A stretch of DNA of 64,000 nucleotides from JACKBK01 sp963707275. GTDB lineage: Bacteria > Chloroflexota > Anaerolineae > JAAEKA01. The position numbers and the translations under genes are program-made. A model generated the notes under the pieces. That model had not been told where the DNA came from and searched no databases. It saw only the letters and a list, made by a program, of their open reading frames with translations. Of this stretch, positions 1 to 9,082 are shown piece after piece (within the stretch, counting starts at the first letter, position 1; every line of letters begins with the position of its first letter). The stretch is from the NCBI GenBank assembly GCA_963707275.1, contig CAVPPH010000003.1, positions 372,001 through 436,000 of the forward strand. Direction: 5' to 3'.

Positions 1-1459
1 TCCGCGTCGCGCGGCGTCAGGTAAACAGCCTCCTCCTCCGGCTGCGCGGCCACCCACTGCCCCACATCCCACAACCCCTCGTCGAAGGCGTAATATAAAT
101 CCGGCAGCCCCGCCCAACGCCCAAAATAATCGCGCACCGTACCAACCAAACCCAACCCCAGCACCAGCACAACAACCACAATCCCCGCCACTCGCCACAA
201 CGGTGTCCCGTTTCCCTCTTTTCTCTCTTTTCTCTCCACTCCCCTCCCCAAAATCCAATCCAGCGGCAACGCAATCAACAGCGCGACCGGCGCCGCTGCG
301 CCCAGCACGCGGTGAAAATGGGGCGCGTACTCGCTGACCACTCCCGGCAATAGCAGGCCGGCCAGCCCGATCAGCAGCATCGCGTAGACCGGTCGCCTGA
401 CCCGCCACAGCGCCATGCCGACGCCGATCCAGAAGGGAATCGCCAGCCACAGACTCAGCGCGGGCGCGCCCGGCAGGTTGCGCCGCGGGTCCAGGTCGCC
501 GTTCCCTGGCAGCGGCACGAACATCTTGATGCTGGCCAGCGCGTTGTGACCGACGCCGGTCGCGGCAGCTTCCTGGCCGGTGATGGCGATCTGGGCCGGC
601 CGCAGCAGCAACAGATCCGGGTTGCGCAGGAAGAACAGCACCAGCGGCAGGACCAGCAGCGCGGCGACGGCGGCGGCAAGCAGGAGGCCGGGAAGTGGGG
701 CGTGGGGGGTGGGGGGCAGGGACTGGGGACTGGGAGCTGGGGTCTGAGCGCCGGACTGAACGAGATCATCGACGCCTTCCCTCTTCTCCTCCCTGTTTTC
801 CTCTGTTTCCCTCTCCACCTCCCTGTCAGCTCCAGTCAGCCAAAGCAGCAGGGCAGTGAACGCGACCAGTATCGGGATCACCCAGGCGGCCTGGTAGGTG
901 TACATGGACGCGGCCAGGACGGCGCCGCAGCCGGCGAAGCTCCACCGGCTGCCGGTGCGCCAGCCACGCAGCAGCAACCAACTGGCCGCCGCCCACTCCA
1001 GCGGCACGATCACCGGTTCGATGCCCATGCGGCTGAAGTGCACGTGCCAGCGCATGACGGCCAGCGCAGCCGCGGCCAGCAGCGGAAACGCCCGCGTCAG
1101 CCGCCGATCATAGCGGCGCATCTCGTCGCCCAGCGCGAACACCGCCAGCACGCCCAGCAGGCCGAAAAGCGCCGCGGTGACGCGCATCGCAGTCGGCCCG
1201 GCCTCACCGCCCAGCAGCTCGAATATGGCGAAGGTCAGCGCGTTGGCGTAGGCATTCAGCGGCGGCACACCGAAGTTGCCGGCGAGAAACACCGGCTTGT
1301 AGCCCGGCTCGGTCAGAATCCGCCACGCCTCCAGCCCTTCGAACAACTCATCGAAGTGGAAACCGGGGGAATGGTGTCGATCTGCCAGAGACGCAGCGCC
1401 GCGGCAACGCCAAGCACCACCAAAAGAGCAAGTATCATCCTGGTGCGATGTGTTGGCAT
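1..1459 (-). CDS. GT39/ArnT-like membrane glycosyltransferase, partial and frameshifted
   Basis: The protein starts at 1459 (MPTHRTRMILALLV) with a first membrane helix followed by RLWQIDTIPP. At about 1362-1370 the frame shifts; one missing base restores GFHFDELFEGLEAW, the conserved acidic first extracytoplasmic loop of GT-C/PMT_2 enzymes that use lipid-linked sugars. From there one open frame with several hydrophobic helices runs to the window edge (NFGVPPLNAYANALTF, MYTYQAAWVIP). Two Glu/Arg/Lys-rich low-complexity inserts lie between helices. The C-terminus is outside the window. Family is clear from motifs; sugar and acceptor are unknown. The frameshift may be an assembly error. Confidence 0.75.
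208..250 (-). repeat. in-frame polypurine insert in GT39 gene
   Basis: Sense strand is almost only G and A here and encodes an Arg/Glu/Lys-rich loop between membrane helices. Same compositional family as the tracts in proS, trmB, moeA and the membrane proteins at 41.5 and 46 kb. Confidence 0.7.
688..836 (-). repeat. in-frame low-complexity insert in GT39 gene
   Basis: An approximately 50-residue insert with a Glu/Arg-rich purine half (776-836) followed by a Pro-rich half (688-745; PAPSPQSLPPTPHAPLPG) separates two hydrophobic helices. The frame stays open through it. Confidence 0.7.
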
Positions 1460-1465
1460 GTGCTG

Positions 1466-1471
1466 ATTATA
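1466..1471 (-). promoter_or_regulatory. -10 box of GT39 gene (leaderless)
   Basis: Minus-strand TATAAT ends seven bases before the ATG at 1459, which would put the transcription start on or next to the start codon. No good -35 box is seen. Confidence 0.4.
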
Positions 1472-1531
1472 CCGCCCTCGGCCAGAAGCCCGGAAGTCGC
1501 GCAGCCACCATGTCTCAGGCGCGTACCGCAT

Positions 1532-1560
1532 TTGACAACATACATCCTCTGGACTAGAAT
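1532..1560 (+). promoter_or_regulatory. sigma70-type promoter of toxin-antitoxin operon
   Basis: TTGACA, 17-base spacer, TAGAAT, about 25 bases upstream of the antitoxin ATG. Confidence 0.7.
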
Positions 1561-1585
1561 TGCGATGTATGGAGGTGAGACAAAC

Positions 1586-1858
1586 ATGAAGAGAACACAG
1601 ATATATCTGGAAGAAGACCAGCACCGCGTGCTTCAGGAAATGGCACACGAGCAACACACCACGATGGCTCACGTTATCCGCGAGGCGATCGAGGTGTACA
1701 TGACGCGCAGTGCTAGTGCAAACGACGCTCTGTTGGAAATCGTCGCGCTGGGATCGAGCGGTGACACGCTCGGCTCGGTCGAACACGACCCGCGATCTAC
1801 GAGGAGGTGTGATGCGACGGATCTTCTTCGACACGTCGGCATACATCGCACTAACTGA
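1586..1858 (+). CDS. ribbon-helix-helix antitoxin (VapB/CopG type), C-terminus apparently frameshifted
   Basis: MKRTQIYLEEDQHRVLQEMA is a typical RHH/CopG N-terminus: a DNA-binding beta strand, then two helices (MAHVIREAIEVYM). A GGAGGTG ribosome site precedes 1586. Family members of this length usually end in a short acidic tail such as IYEE whose stop overlaps the toxin start. Here the frame reads on to 1858, but shifting by one base near 1788-1795 gives IYEEV and a TGA at 1810-1812 overlapping the toxin ATG. I infer a single-base deletion. Role: neutralises the PIN toxin and probably autorepresses the promoter just upstream. Confidence 0.8.
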   Translation: MKRTQIYLEEDQHRVLQEMAHEQHTTMAHVIREAIEVYMTRSASANDALLEIVALGSSGDTLGSVEHDPRSTRRCDATDLLRHVGIHRTN

Positions 1859-2231
1859 TCAGAGTGACCAGTTCCATCGCGAGGCGGTTGAACTGGCCCA
1901 AGCACTCGTCCAAGCCAGATTGTCCAGAGTAACGTTGAACTACGTGCTGGCAGAAACCTACACACGAACCCTGCGAAAACTTGGGTATAGCGCCACGCTC
2001 AGATTGGGAGACAGCATCCAGCGGGATGCGTCAGCCGGACGACTGACAGTCATCCAAGCTGACGCGGCGCTGGACAAGAATGCCTGGGGACTGTTTCGTC
2101 GCTATCACGACCAGCAGTTTTCTTATGTGGACTGTGCATGCTTTGCCTGGCTGCAACAGGCTGGCCAAGTGGAGGTGTTCGCCTTTGACAAACACTTCTT
2201 CTGGATGGGTTTCTCCCGCTTCCAGGGCTAA
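1812..2231 (+). CDS. PIN-domain toxin (VapC-like ribonuclease)
   Basis: 139 residues, start chosen at ATG 1812 directly after an AGGAGG-like site inside the antitoxin end. The four PIN acidic positions are visible: D in FFDTSAYIAL, E in VLAETYTR, D in FSYVDCACFAW and D in FAFDKHFFWMGF. PIN toxins are Mg-dependent RNases that cleave tRNA or rRNA; the target here cannot be predicted. Translationally coupled with the RHH antitoxin upstream. Confidence 0.85.
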   Translation: MRRIFFDTSAYIALTDQSDQFHREAVELAQALVQARLSRVTLNYVLAETYTRTLRKLGYSATLRLGDSIQRDASAGRLTVIQADAALDKNAWGLFRRYHDQQFSYVDCACFAWLQQAGQVEVFAFDKHFFWMGFSRFQG

Positions 2232-2240
2232 ACAAGAGTG

Positions 2241-2264
2241 GATTCCCGCCTCCGCGGGAATGAC
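2241..2264. repeat. REP-like palindrome, family ATTCCCGC..GCGGGAAT
   Basis: ATTCCCGCCTCCGCGGGAAT-type element just after the toxin stop; related copies at 11548, 17808 and 33173. Confidence 0.7.
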
Positions 2265-2298
2265 GGATAGGGGGTCACATCGCCGCAACCGATCCAGA

Positions 2299-2358
2299 CT
2301 TCGGAAGTCGCCTGCACACAAATCAGCTTGATTTGCTGACCCGGCGACTTCCGAAGTC
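2299..2358. terminator. inverted repeat between convergent PIN toxin and proS
   Basis: Arms GACTTCGGAAGTCGCC and GGCGACTTCCGAAGTC are exact inverted copies separated by about 29 bases. The two flanking genes converge on it, so it may act as a bidirectional terminator, although no long T-run follows. Confidence 0.5.
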
Positions 2359-2373
2359 TTTGCGAACAGATCC

Positions 2374-4194
2374 TTACACCCCGCTGGCAAGCTCAGCCTG
2401 CAACGCTGACAACTCGGCTGTTACGGTTGCCACGATCTCTTCCACCGCGACCAGTTGCCGCTCGGCCTGGTCGCGCCGCTTCAGCTCTACACCGCCCTGC
2501 TCCAGCGAACGCGCGCCGACGGTGATGCGCAGCGGCAGGCCGATCAGGTCGGCGTCGTTGAACTTGACGCCCGGGCTGGCGTCCTCGCGGTCGTCGTACA
2601 GCACCTCGATCCCGGCCGCCTGCAGCTCGGCGTACAGCTTGTCGGCTACATCCACCGGCGCGGGGCCGCTCTTGCCCGGTCGCGGCAGCACGACCAGACT
2701 GACATGGAAGGGAGCGATGCTGACAGGCCACATCAACCCGTTATCGTCGTTGTAGATCTCAGCCGCGGTGGCCAGCAGCCGGCCAACGCCGATGCCATAG
2801 GAACCCATGACGATTGGCTGCTTCACCCCGGCCGGGTCGTCGTAGAGCGCGCCCAGCGCCTCGGAGTAGCGGGTACCCAGCTTGAAGATGTTGCCGACCT
2901 CGATGCCGCGGGCGACGTGCAGTGGATTGCCGCAGCGCGAGCAGGCATCGCCATCGGCCGCGGCCACGATGTCGGCCACGATGTCAGGCTGGTAGTCGCG
3001 GCCGCAGTTGACGTTGAGCAGGTGATAGCCCTCTTCGTTGGCGCCCGACACCAGATTGGGCGAGCGCGCCACCAGGTCATCGACCACGATCAGCGCGCCG
3101 CTCACACCGACCGGCGACCCGTAGCCCGGTTCCGCACCGACCGCGCGGATCTCCTCCTCGGTGGCCGGCCGCAGCTTGCCGATCTTCAGCGCCGCGCGCA
3201 GCTTGGTCTCGTTGACCTCCATGTCGCCGCGCGTCACAGCAAAGATGAAGCGTGCCGAGGGGCCGGCGCCTGTCCCTGCGTCCATCTGCTCCCCTTTCCC
3301 TTCTTTGCCTCGTTTCCCTTCTTTCCCTCCGTCCTCCTCCGCTACGTAGAACACCGCCTTAGCCGTCCGGCTCTCCGGCACGCCCAGAAAAGCGGCCAGT
3401 TCGGCAATGGTCTTGCAGTTCGGCGTTGCGACCTTTTCCAGCGCCAGCGCGCTCTCATCGCCCGGCTGCGGCTTCTGGATGACAGCTACTTCGCGGTTGG
3501 CGCGGTAGCCGCAGGAGTCGCACAGCAGCAGGGTGTCCTCGCCGGCCGGTGTCAGCGCCATGAACTCTACCGAGTCCTTGCCGCCCATGATGCCGACATC
3601 GGCGCTGACACTGATGGCCTTGACGCCGCAGCGCAGGAAGATGCGGTGATACGCGACCCGGTGCGCCTCGAACTGGCGATCCAGCCCGGCGTCGTCCATG
3701 TCCAGCGAGTAGGAGTCCTTCATGGTGAACTCGCGCACGCGGATCAGCCCGCCGCGCGAAGCGCGGTTCGTCGCGGAACTTGGTTTGCAGGTGATAGACA
3801 AGCTGGGGAAGTTGGCGATAGGAGCTGATCTGCCGACGCGCCAGGTCAGCCACCACCTCTTCGTGGGTCATAGCCAGCGTCATGTCTCGCCCGGAGCGGT
3901 CCTGCCAGTGTACCAGCTCAGGGTAGGCCGCGTCCCAGCGGCCGGTCTGCTTCCACAGGTCGCCCGGCTGCGCGACCGGCATGGTGATCTCCTGCCCACC
4001 GATCGCGTCCATCTCCTCGCGAATGATGGCCTCGATCTTGTCCAGGCTGCGGCGCGCCAGCGGCAGATAGGAATAGATGCCCGCGCCCAGCGGCTGGATA
4101 AAGCCGGCGCGCGCCAGCAGCTTGTGGCTGGTCAGCTCTGCATCGGCTGGCGCGTCGCGGCAGAGTTCTGGAAGAAGGCTTTGGATTGTCGCAT
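2374..4194 (-). CDS. proS: prolyl-tRNA synthetase, with two apparent frameshifts
   Basis: Bacterial-type ProRS attaching proline to tRNA-Pro. The true start is ATG 4194 (MRQSKAFFQ, preceded by AAGAGGAGA), in a different frame from ELCRDAPADAELTSHKLL; one base is missing near 4172. The class II core follows (AGIYSYLPLARRSLDKIE, TLAMTHEEVVADL, LQTKFRDEPR). A second shift near 3755-3762 separates DEPR from RGGLIRVREFTMKDSYS. The rest is one frame through the insertion/editing domain, IVMGSYGIGVGRLLA (motif 3) and the anticodon-binding domain, ending at 2374. A Lys/Glu/Gly-rich insert (about 3272-3343) lies in the inserted domain. ProRS is normally essential, so sequence error is likelier than decay unless another copy exists. 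Confidence 0.9.
3272..3343 (-). repeat. in-frame polypurine insert in proS
   Basis: The sense strand is G/A-rich and encodes GGKEGKRGKEGKGE inside the ProRS inserted domain. Confidence 0.7.
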
Positions 4195-4683
4195 GAATGG
4201 TTCTCCTCTTGAACGATATTGCTTCGCAGGTGACAGTCACTTCGATGAGCGCCCACCTGACAGATCAGCAACAGTCGAAGTGACTGTCACCTTCCAGGTC
4301 GTCGCGTCAAGCGCCCGGAACGCGGCATCGACGGCGCAAATGCAGTCGGCAACAACACTGGTGAAATTCGATTGAAACAGCGCAAGGCTGTTATGGTGAC
4401 AGATGTCAGACAACGGGTGAACGGGTCAGCGGACGCGCGTGGCGCGGCGTGACCGAAGGCGGCGAACCGCCGCTGCGTGGCAATGCCCCCCTGGCTGTGA
4501 CGGGATGTCAGCGGGCCGGGGGGCCGGGCGGGGATGGGCAGGGAACAAACTGCACGTTGCAAAAGGTCAACATGATGAAATACTCTCACTGATCTGGCCG
4601 CAATTTTACGCCCTTTCACCCCGTTCCGCAAATCGATCAATTCCGGCTCAGCGTTATCAATGATTTTCCAAACAGAGCCTGAT
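4195..4683. other. intergenic region upstream of proS
   Basis: 489 bases without a convincing gene. It holds the hairpin at 4228-4292 and a G-rich stretch near 4500-4535. Short open frames here lack family resemblance or ribosome sites. I see no consensus promoter for proS. Confidence 0.6.
4228..4292. repeat. hairpin with GTGACAGTCACTTCGA arms upstream of proS
   Basis: Arms AGGTGACAGTCACTTCGA and TCGAAGTGACTGTCACCT are near-exact inverted copies. A related hairpin with GTGACAGGCACTT arms lies at 16938-17002. This copy is in the proS leader, about 35 bases before the start codon. Confidence 0.7.
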
Positions 4684-5880
4684 TCACGCGCCGGCCACCG
4701 CTACCCCCTGACGCCGCGCCGCCAGCACAAACGCGCCGAACACCGCCGCAGCAGCCAGCGTGGCGACCAGCAGCAACAGCACGATGCTCTGCGGGCCGCG
4801 CAGTTCGAAGGTCTGGCCCATCAGCCACGGGATCGTCATGCTGCCCAGGCTGCTGCCCACCATGAACGCGCTGGTGACCCGCCCCGTAATCGGCATCGTC
4901 ACCGAGGCCAGGGTCATCAGCGTCGGGAAGACGCTGGCCATGCTCAAGCCATAGCCGGCCGCGACAATCCACACTACCCCGGGCACATCCGCCCAGCCCA
5001 GCAACAGCAGCAGGAAAAAGACCAGCCCTGCCAGGTCGATAGTCAGCATGGTGCGCGGTTGGAGCCGTCCTGCCAGCGGGATGGAAAGCAACCGCCCCAA
5101 CGTCAGCGAACCCCAGAAAAGCGACGTCATGTATCCGGCGGTTATCGCGTTGGCAGTGCCAGTCTCCAGCGCGTAGGTGTAGATCCAGCCGCCGAAGCCC
5201 AGCTCCGTGCCGACAAACAGAAAGAAGAGCGCCGCGATCAGCCCGACCAGCAGCCAACTCACCGGCCGGTTGTCTGGCGTCTCACTGTCCCTGGGCGCCA
5301 CCGGGCTGGGCGTGCGTGCGTAGACGATCGCCGGGATCAGCGTCAGCGCGGCCAGCAGCCAGTAGGTCCAGTTGATGTCACCGGTAGACTCGATGACGCG
5401 CGCCACCACCAGCGGCGAGATCAGCGCGCCCAGGCCGAAGAAGAAGTGCAGCGCGTTCATCCTCGGCCCGACGTTGTCGCGGTACACCCAGACCAGCAGC
5501 GTGTTGCCGCCGACATCGATGGAACTGGAAAATAGGCCGACCAGGAAGAACAGTCCGGCCAGCGCAGCCAGCAGCGAACTCAGCGGGATCAGCGCGATCA
5601 CCAGCGCCATCAGCGTCAGCGCCACTGCCAGATACGGGTGCGCCGGCCGGCGGTCGAAATACCAGCCGCTGAGCAGCGAGCCGAGCAGGTAGCCGAAAGC
5701 CTGAGTCGTGAACAGGATGCTGATCTGCCCGACTGTCGAGCCGGTGTGGCTGGCCAGACCAGGGATGGTCGGTCCGAGCGCCGCTGATGTCAATCCGAGG
5801 ATGATGAACGACAGGAAATAGGAATTGGCCTGCCGGCGCTGCAAGCGCGCGGCAGAAGATGGGACGTCGGTTGGGGTCAT
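4684..5880 (-). CDS. major facilitator superfamily transporter
   Basis: 398 residues with about twelve hydrophobic helices. The N-terminus (NSYFLSFIILGLTSAALGPTIPGLA) and the loop SLLSGWYFDRRPAHP match the MFS pattern, and the second half repeats it (LFWGSLTLGRLLSIPLAGRL). Start taken at ATG 5880. The frame is open upstream into the regulator gene, giving an apparent 681-residue fusion, but this is best explained by a lost stop in the regulator. Probably exports a drug or metabolite, because it sits with a two-component system and an ABC exporter. Substrate unknown. Confidence 0.85.
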   Translation of the reverse strand: MTPTDVPSSAARLQRRQANSYFLSFIILGLTSAALGPTIPGLASHTGSTVGQISILFTTQAFGYLLGSLLSGWYFDRRPAHPYLAVALTLMALVIALIPLSSLLAALAGLFFLVGLFSSSIDVGGNTLLVWVYRDNVGPRMNALHFFFGLGALISPLVVARVIESTGDINWTYWLLAALTLIPAIVYARTPSPVAPRDSETPDNRPVSWLLVGLIAALFFLFVGTELGFGGWIYTYALETGTANAITAGYMTSLFWGSLTLGRLLSIPLAGRLQPRTMLTIDLAGLVFFLLLLLGWADVPGVVWIVAAGYGLSMASVFPTLMTLASVTMPITGRVTSAFMVGSSLGSMTIPWLMGQTFELRGPQSIVLLLLVATLAAAAVFGAFVLAARRQGVAVAGA

Positions 5881-5933
5881 GACAGGTGATCGAAACCTCG
5901 AGGAATGAAATTGGCCGGACGCATTGCCGGCTG

Positions 5934-6600
5934 TCAGTCGTGGGGTAGTAAATCGCGCTCGAGCTGCCACGGCGACAGCCGCGGCGCGCGAGTCGACGCC
6001 AAATTTGTTGTAGATGCTGGTCAGGTGCGCCTTGACCGTGCGCTCAGTGATACCCAAATCACGGGCGATCTCCTTGTTGCGCTGGCCCGCCGCTGCGCCA
6101 ATCAGCACCTCCAGCTCGCGCTCGGTCAGGTCCAACGGCCCGCCGCCAGCCGCTGCGGGAGTCGCCGCCGCGGAATGCGCCAGAACACGTTGCATCACGT
6201 CCGGCGACAGCAATGTCTGGCCGCGCGCCGCGGCTCGGATCGCGTCCAGCAACGTCGCCCGGTCGGTGTCCTTGAGCAAGAAGCCGCGCGCGCCGGCCTG
6301 TAAGCCGCGCATCATCAGGTCGTCCTCGTCGTAGGTGGTCAGGATGATGATGGCAACTTCAGGCATTTGCTGGCGCAACAGCCCGATCGCGGTCAGGCCG
6401 TCCATGCCGGGCATGCGCAGGTCCATCAACACCACGTCGGGACGCAGGTCGTGGCAAAGCCGCACGGCTTCAGCCCCGTCAGCCGCCTCGCCGGCCAGTT
6501 CGATGCCGTCCGCCGTCTCAAGGATCAGGCTCAGCCCCTCGCGCACGATCAGGTGGTCGTCCACCACCAGCACACGGATGGGAAAATCAGTGTTGGCCAT
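5934..6600 (-). CDS. NarL/FixJ-family response regulator, 3' end apparently frameshifted
   Basis: ATG 6600 begins MANTDFPIRVLVVDDHLIVREG. The receiver domain has the acidic pair DD and the phospho-acceptor Asp in VVLMDLRMPGMDG. The C-terminal LuxR-type HTH (LTERELEVLIGAAAGQRNKEIARDLGI) includes the DNA-recognition region. Near 5955-5975 one base seems missing: restoring it gives QLERDLLPHD and a TGA at 5934-5936. Without it the frame runs into the MFS gene. The start overlaps the kinase stop by 14 bases, so the two are co-translated partners. Likely controls the efflux genes of this locus. Confidence 0.88.
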
Positions 6601-7861
6601 CGCCGCTCGCTTCTCCGTCCTGGCTAGCTGGCAGGCTGAACTGCACCGTCGTGCCGCGGCCCGGCGTGCTGGTGACATCCACAGTTCCACCAGCCAGTCG
6701 GGCGCGCTCGCGCATGCCCACCAGTCCATAGTGGCCCGCGCCCGGCTTCTGCGGATCGCTGTCGAACCCGACCCCGTCGTCGCGCACGGTGATCGTGATC
6801 AAGTCATCCTGCTGCATGGCGCTGACCCAAACATGGTTTGCCTCGGCGTGAAGGGCAATGTTGCTCAGGGCTTCCGACACGATGCGCACGGCATGTTCGG
6901 TGGCGCGTTGCGGCAGCGTAGCCGACAGCGAGACTTCAAGAGCGCAGGGAATGCCGGTCGCGGCGCTGAACCGATCCGTTTCACGACGGATGGCTGGCGC
7001 CAGATCAGCCGGCACGCCGACGGTGCTGCGCAGGTCGCCGATGGCCTGGCGCGCCTCGCCCAGGGTTTCGCGCGCCCGCAGCAGCGCCTGGTCGATGATC
7101 TCGCCGGTGCGAGTTGTCCGGCCCGCTTCAAGCTGTGACCTGGCTGCCTCTAGCTGCAGGATCAGTCCCGCCAGCCCCTGCGCCAGCGTGTCGTGCAGCT
7201 CACGCGCCATACGCTGCCGCTCCGCCGCCAGCGTCAGGTTCTCCACTTGTACGGCATACTCTGCCAATTGCTGATGGGCTGTCTCCAGTTCGCGCAGCAG
7301 CCGTTGGGCCTTTGCCTTGGCCTCCGCCTGGCGCGTATACAGCACGACATAGACGACCACGAAGGCGGTCATCGGAACGACAGAAAACAGCCACCAGGGC
7401 AAACTCATGCCTTCCGTCGTTTGTAGCCCGATCAACAACGAAAGCGCCAGCAGGATAATGACCGCAATCACGGCTGCGATACGGTTGCGCAGCATGCCGA
7501 CAGCGAGGCCGATCAGCGCAGCAAACAACCCAAAGTCAACCGCAATGTTTCCGGCCAGCAGCGCAATGGCCGCAGCGAGCGCCGTCTGCACCACGAGATA
7601 GCCCACGTGCCACGCCTGCGTCGCTGGCAGACGGAATAACAACCAGTACAACGCTCCGTGCACCAGCATCAGTCCGATGAACAGCGCGGCAGCCGGCATG
7701 GTCCGCAAATCAGGATCGGATGAGAACGAGAGAACCGTCAGCGCGACGAGGACAACGGTGACGATGCCAAGAAAGGGGCGAGTCTCGCGTGCTTCAATCT
7801 GATCGGAGGCGCCGGCCGGCAATTTTCTGCTGCTAGTCGTTGGCATGTCGGAGTGTTTCAT
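6587..7861 (-). CDS. DesK/NarX-type sensor histidine kinase
   Basis: 424 residues. About six hydrophobic helices in the first 170 residues form a membrane sensor with no sizeable extracytoplasmic domain. A coiled-coil linker leads to the HisKA_3 phospho-acceptor (RQRMARELHDTLAQGLAGLI, His in ELHDT) and the HATPase_c domain (RDDGVGFDS, YGLVGMRERARLAGG). Start is ATG 7861; the promoter at 7871-7899 leaves almost no leader. Its stop overlaps the response regulator start. Intramembrane sensors of this shape commonly sense membrane state or membrane-active drugs, which would fit the neighbouring exporters; that is inference. Confidence 0.9.
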   Translation of the reverse strand: MKHSDMPTTSSRKLPAGASDQIEARETRPFLGIVTVVLVALTVLSFSSDPDLRTMPAAALFIGLMLVHGALYWLLFRLPATQAWHVGYLVVQTALAAAIALLAGNIAVDFGLFAALIGLAVGMLRNRIAAVIAVIILLALSLLIGLQTTEGMSLPWWLFSVVPMTAFVVVYVVLYTRQAEAKAKAQRLLRELETAHQQLAEYAVQVENLTLAAERQRMARELHDTLAQGLAGLILQLEAARSQLEAGRTTRTGEIIDQALLRARETLGEARQAIGDLRSTVGVPADLAPAIRRETDRFSAATGIPCALEVSLSATLPQRATEHAVRIVSEALSNIALHAEANHVWVSAMQQDDLITITVRDDGVGFDSDPQKPGAGHYGLVGMRERARLAGGTVDVTSTPGRGTTVQFSLPASQDGEASGDGQH

Positions 7862-7870
7862 GACACCTTC

Positions 7871-7899
7871 ATTGTACTCGTGTCGCCGCGTTTTGTCAT
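7871..7899 (-). promoter_or_regulatory. promoter of sensor kinase operon
   Basis: Minus strand ATGACA, 17 bases, TACAAT. The expected start point is two to four bases before the ATG at 7861, so the transcript would be nearly leaderless. Confidence 0.55.
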
Positions 7900-7913
7900 T
7901 GTCCGCTGGTACA

Positions 7914-7929
7914 CTGTCCATTTGGACAG
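7914..7929. promoter_or_regulatory. palindrome CTGTCCA-TT-TGGACAG, candidate operator
   Basis: Perfect 7-base arms spaced by two bases, centred between the two divergent promoters. NarL-family dimers bind sites of this general architecture. Confidence 0.45.
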
Positions 7930-7951
7930 CGTGCGACGAACCGGTGGACCG

Positions 7952-7980
7952 ATGACAGGTCGGCGTCCAGCGCCTATACT
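7952..7980 (+). promoter_or_regulatory. promoter of ABC exporter genes
   Basis: ATGACA, 17-base spacer, TATACT; both hexamers match the sigma70 consensus at five of six positions. About 180 bases of leader precede the ATPase gene. Confidence 0.6.
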
Positions 7981-8164
7981 GAGGTCAGTTAATACACCCG
8001 CAACACGATCGCGATGAAGCCGAACGCATATCACAGGTGCGATCTGATACACTCGACATCAGACAGTTCCCGCAAGCGACGGCGTGCCGGTGGCCGCCAG
8101 GCTTCTTTAGCCCGGTACGCAACACATCAGCAGGCCGGTGCGTGCCATGAATGGAGCAATAGCT

Positions 8165-9082
8165 ATGAACACCAACGTAATCAACGTCACAGGTTTTCGT
8201 AAGGTCTACGGCGATTTCGTAGCCGTGGACGACATCAGCTTCGCCGTGGAGCGCGGCGAGATCTTTGGACTGCTGGGGCCAAACGGCGCCGGCAAGACCA
8301 GCACGCTGGAGTGTCTCGAGGGCCTGCGCCAACCGGACGGCGGCACGCTGCAAATCGCTGGCGTTGACCCGAGCCGCGAGGCGCGCAAGCTGCGTGGCAA
8401 GATCGGCGTGCAGCTCCAGACATCCGGCCTGCCGGAGACCATCAGCGCGGCGGAGGCCATGAAGTTCTTCTGCGCCTACCAGGGCATCGCCCCGCGCTAC
8501 GACTTGCTCGACCGGCTTGGCCTGGCCGAGAAGCGCACGGCAGCCTACGCTGAGCTTTCCACCGGTCAGAAACGACGGCTGGCGCTGGCGCTGGCTGTGG
8601 CGCACGAGCCGCAGGTTCTGATCCTCGACGAGCCAACTGCCGGGCTGGATGTCGGGTCCCGGGTTGAGTTGCACGACCTGATGCGCGAGCTGCAAGGCCG
8701 CGGCGCGACGATCCTGCTGGCCACGCACGACATGGCCGAGGCCGAGGAACTGGCCAGCCGGGTTGCAATCCTGCTGAACGGCAAGATCGCGGCCACCGGC
8801 TCGCCGATGGAGATCACCGCCGCCGGCGACGGGCTGACCAAGGTGTCCGTGCACACGGAAAATCGCAGCCTGGAGCAGGTCAACGGGGCCTTCCCCGGCG
8901 TACAGCAGCGGGCGCTAAAAGAAGAGTATGTCGTCTACTTCAGCTCCGACGTCGGACCAACTGTCTCGTCGCTGATCACTTACATTGAAACCCACGACGA
9001 CGCGCTGATCGACCTGCGGGTCGAGCGGCCGTCTCTGGAAGATCGGTTCCTGGAAATCACCCACTCAGGAGGCAAGAAATGA
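8165..9082 (+). CDS. ABC transporter ATP-binding protein (ABC-2 exporter type)
   Basis: 305 residues. Walker A is LLGPNGAGKTS, the signature region is STGQKRRLALALA, Walker B is QVLILDEPTAGLD, and the switch His is in LLATHDMAEAEEL. The C-terminal 90 residues are the extra domain typical of CcmA/DrrA-like ATPases. Three ATGs are close together (8138, 8147, 8165); 8165 is preferred because GGAG lies seven bases upstream. Its end overlaps the permease start by four bases. It powers export of a drug, lipid or similar substrate with the permease downstream. Confidence 0.93.
   Translation: MNTNVINVTGFRKVYGDFVAVDDISFAVERGEIFGLLGPNGAGKTSTLECLEGLRQPDGGTLQIAGVDPSREARKLRGKIGVQLQTSGLPETISAAEAMKFFCAYQGIAPRYDLLDRLGLAEKRTAAYAELSTGQKRRLALALAVAHEPQVLILDEPTAGLDVGSRVELHDLMRELQGRGATILLATHDMAEAEELASRVAILLNGKIAATGSPMEITAAGDGLTKVSVHTENRSLEQVNGAFPGVQQRALKEEYVVYFSSDVGPTVSSLITYIETHDDALIDLRVERPSLEDRFLEITHSGGKK

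Larger units (their letters stand above)
7862..8164. promoter_or_regulatory. divergent promoter region between sensor kinase and ABC exporter
   Basis: 303 bases holding one promoter in each direction (7871-7899 minus, 7952-7980 plus) and a 16-base palindrome at 7914-7929 between them, an arrangement suited to shared control by the local response regulator. Confidence 0.6.

Noticed and set aside
2455..3828. Long plus-strand open frame opposite proS
   Set aside because: Arg/Gln/His-rich shadow of the high-GC ProRS gene with no family motifs.
4287..4640. Minus-strand 117-residue frame upstream of proS
   Set aside because: Low-complexity Arg/Pro-rich frame that overlaps the leader hairpin; no ribosome site or homology pattern.
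4684..6729. Single 681-residue regulator-transporter protein
   Set aside because: The junction is non-conserved, and a one-base repair restores a proper stop for the regulator; treated as two genes.
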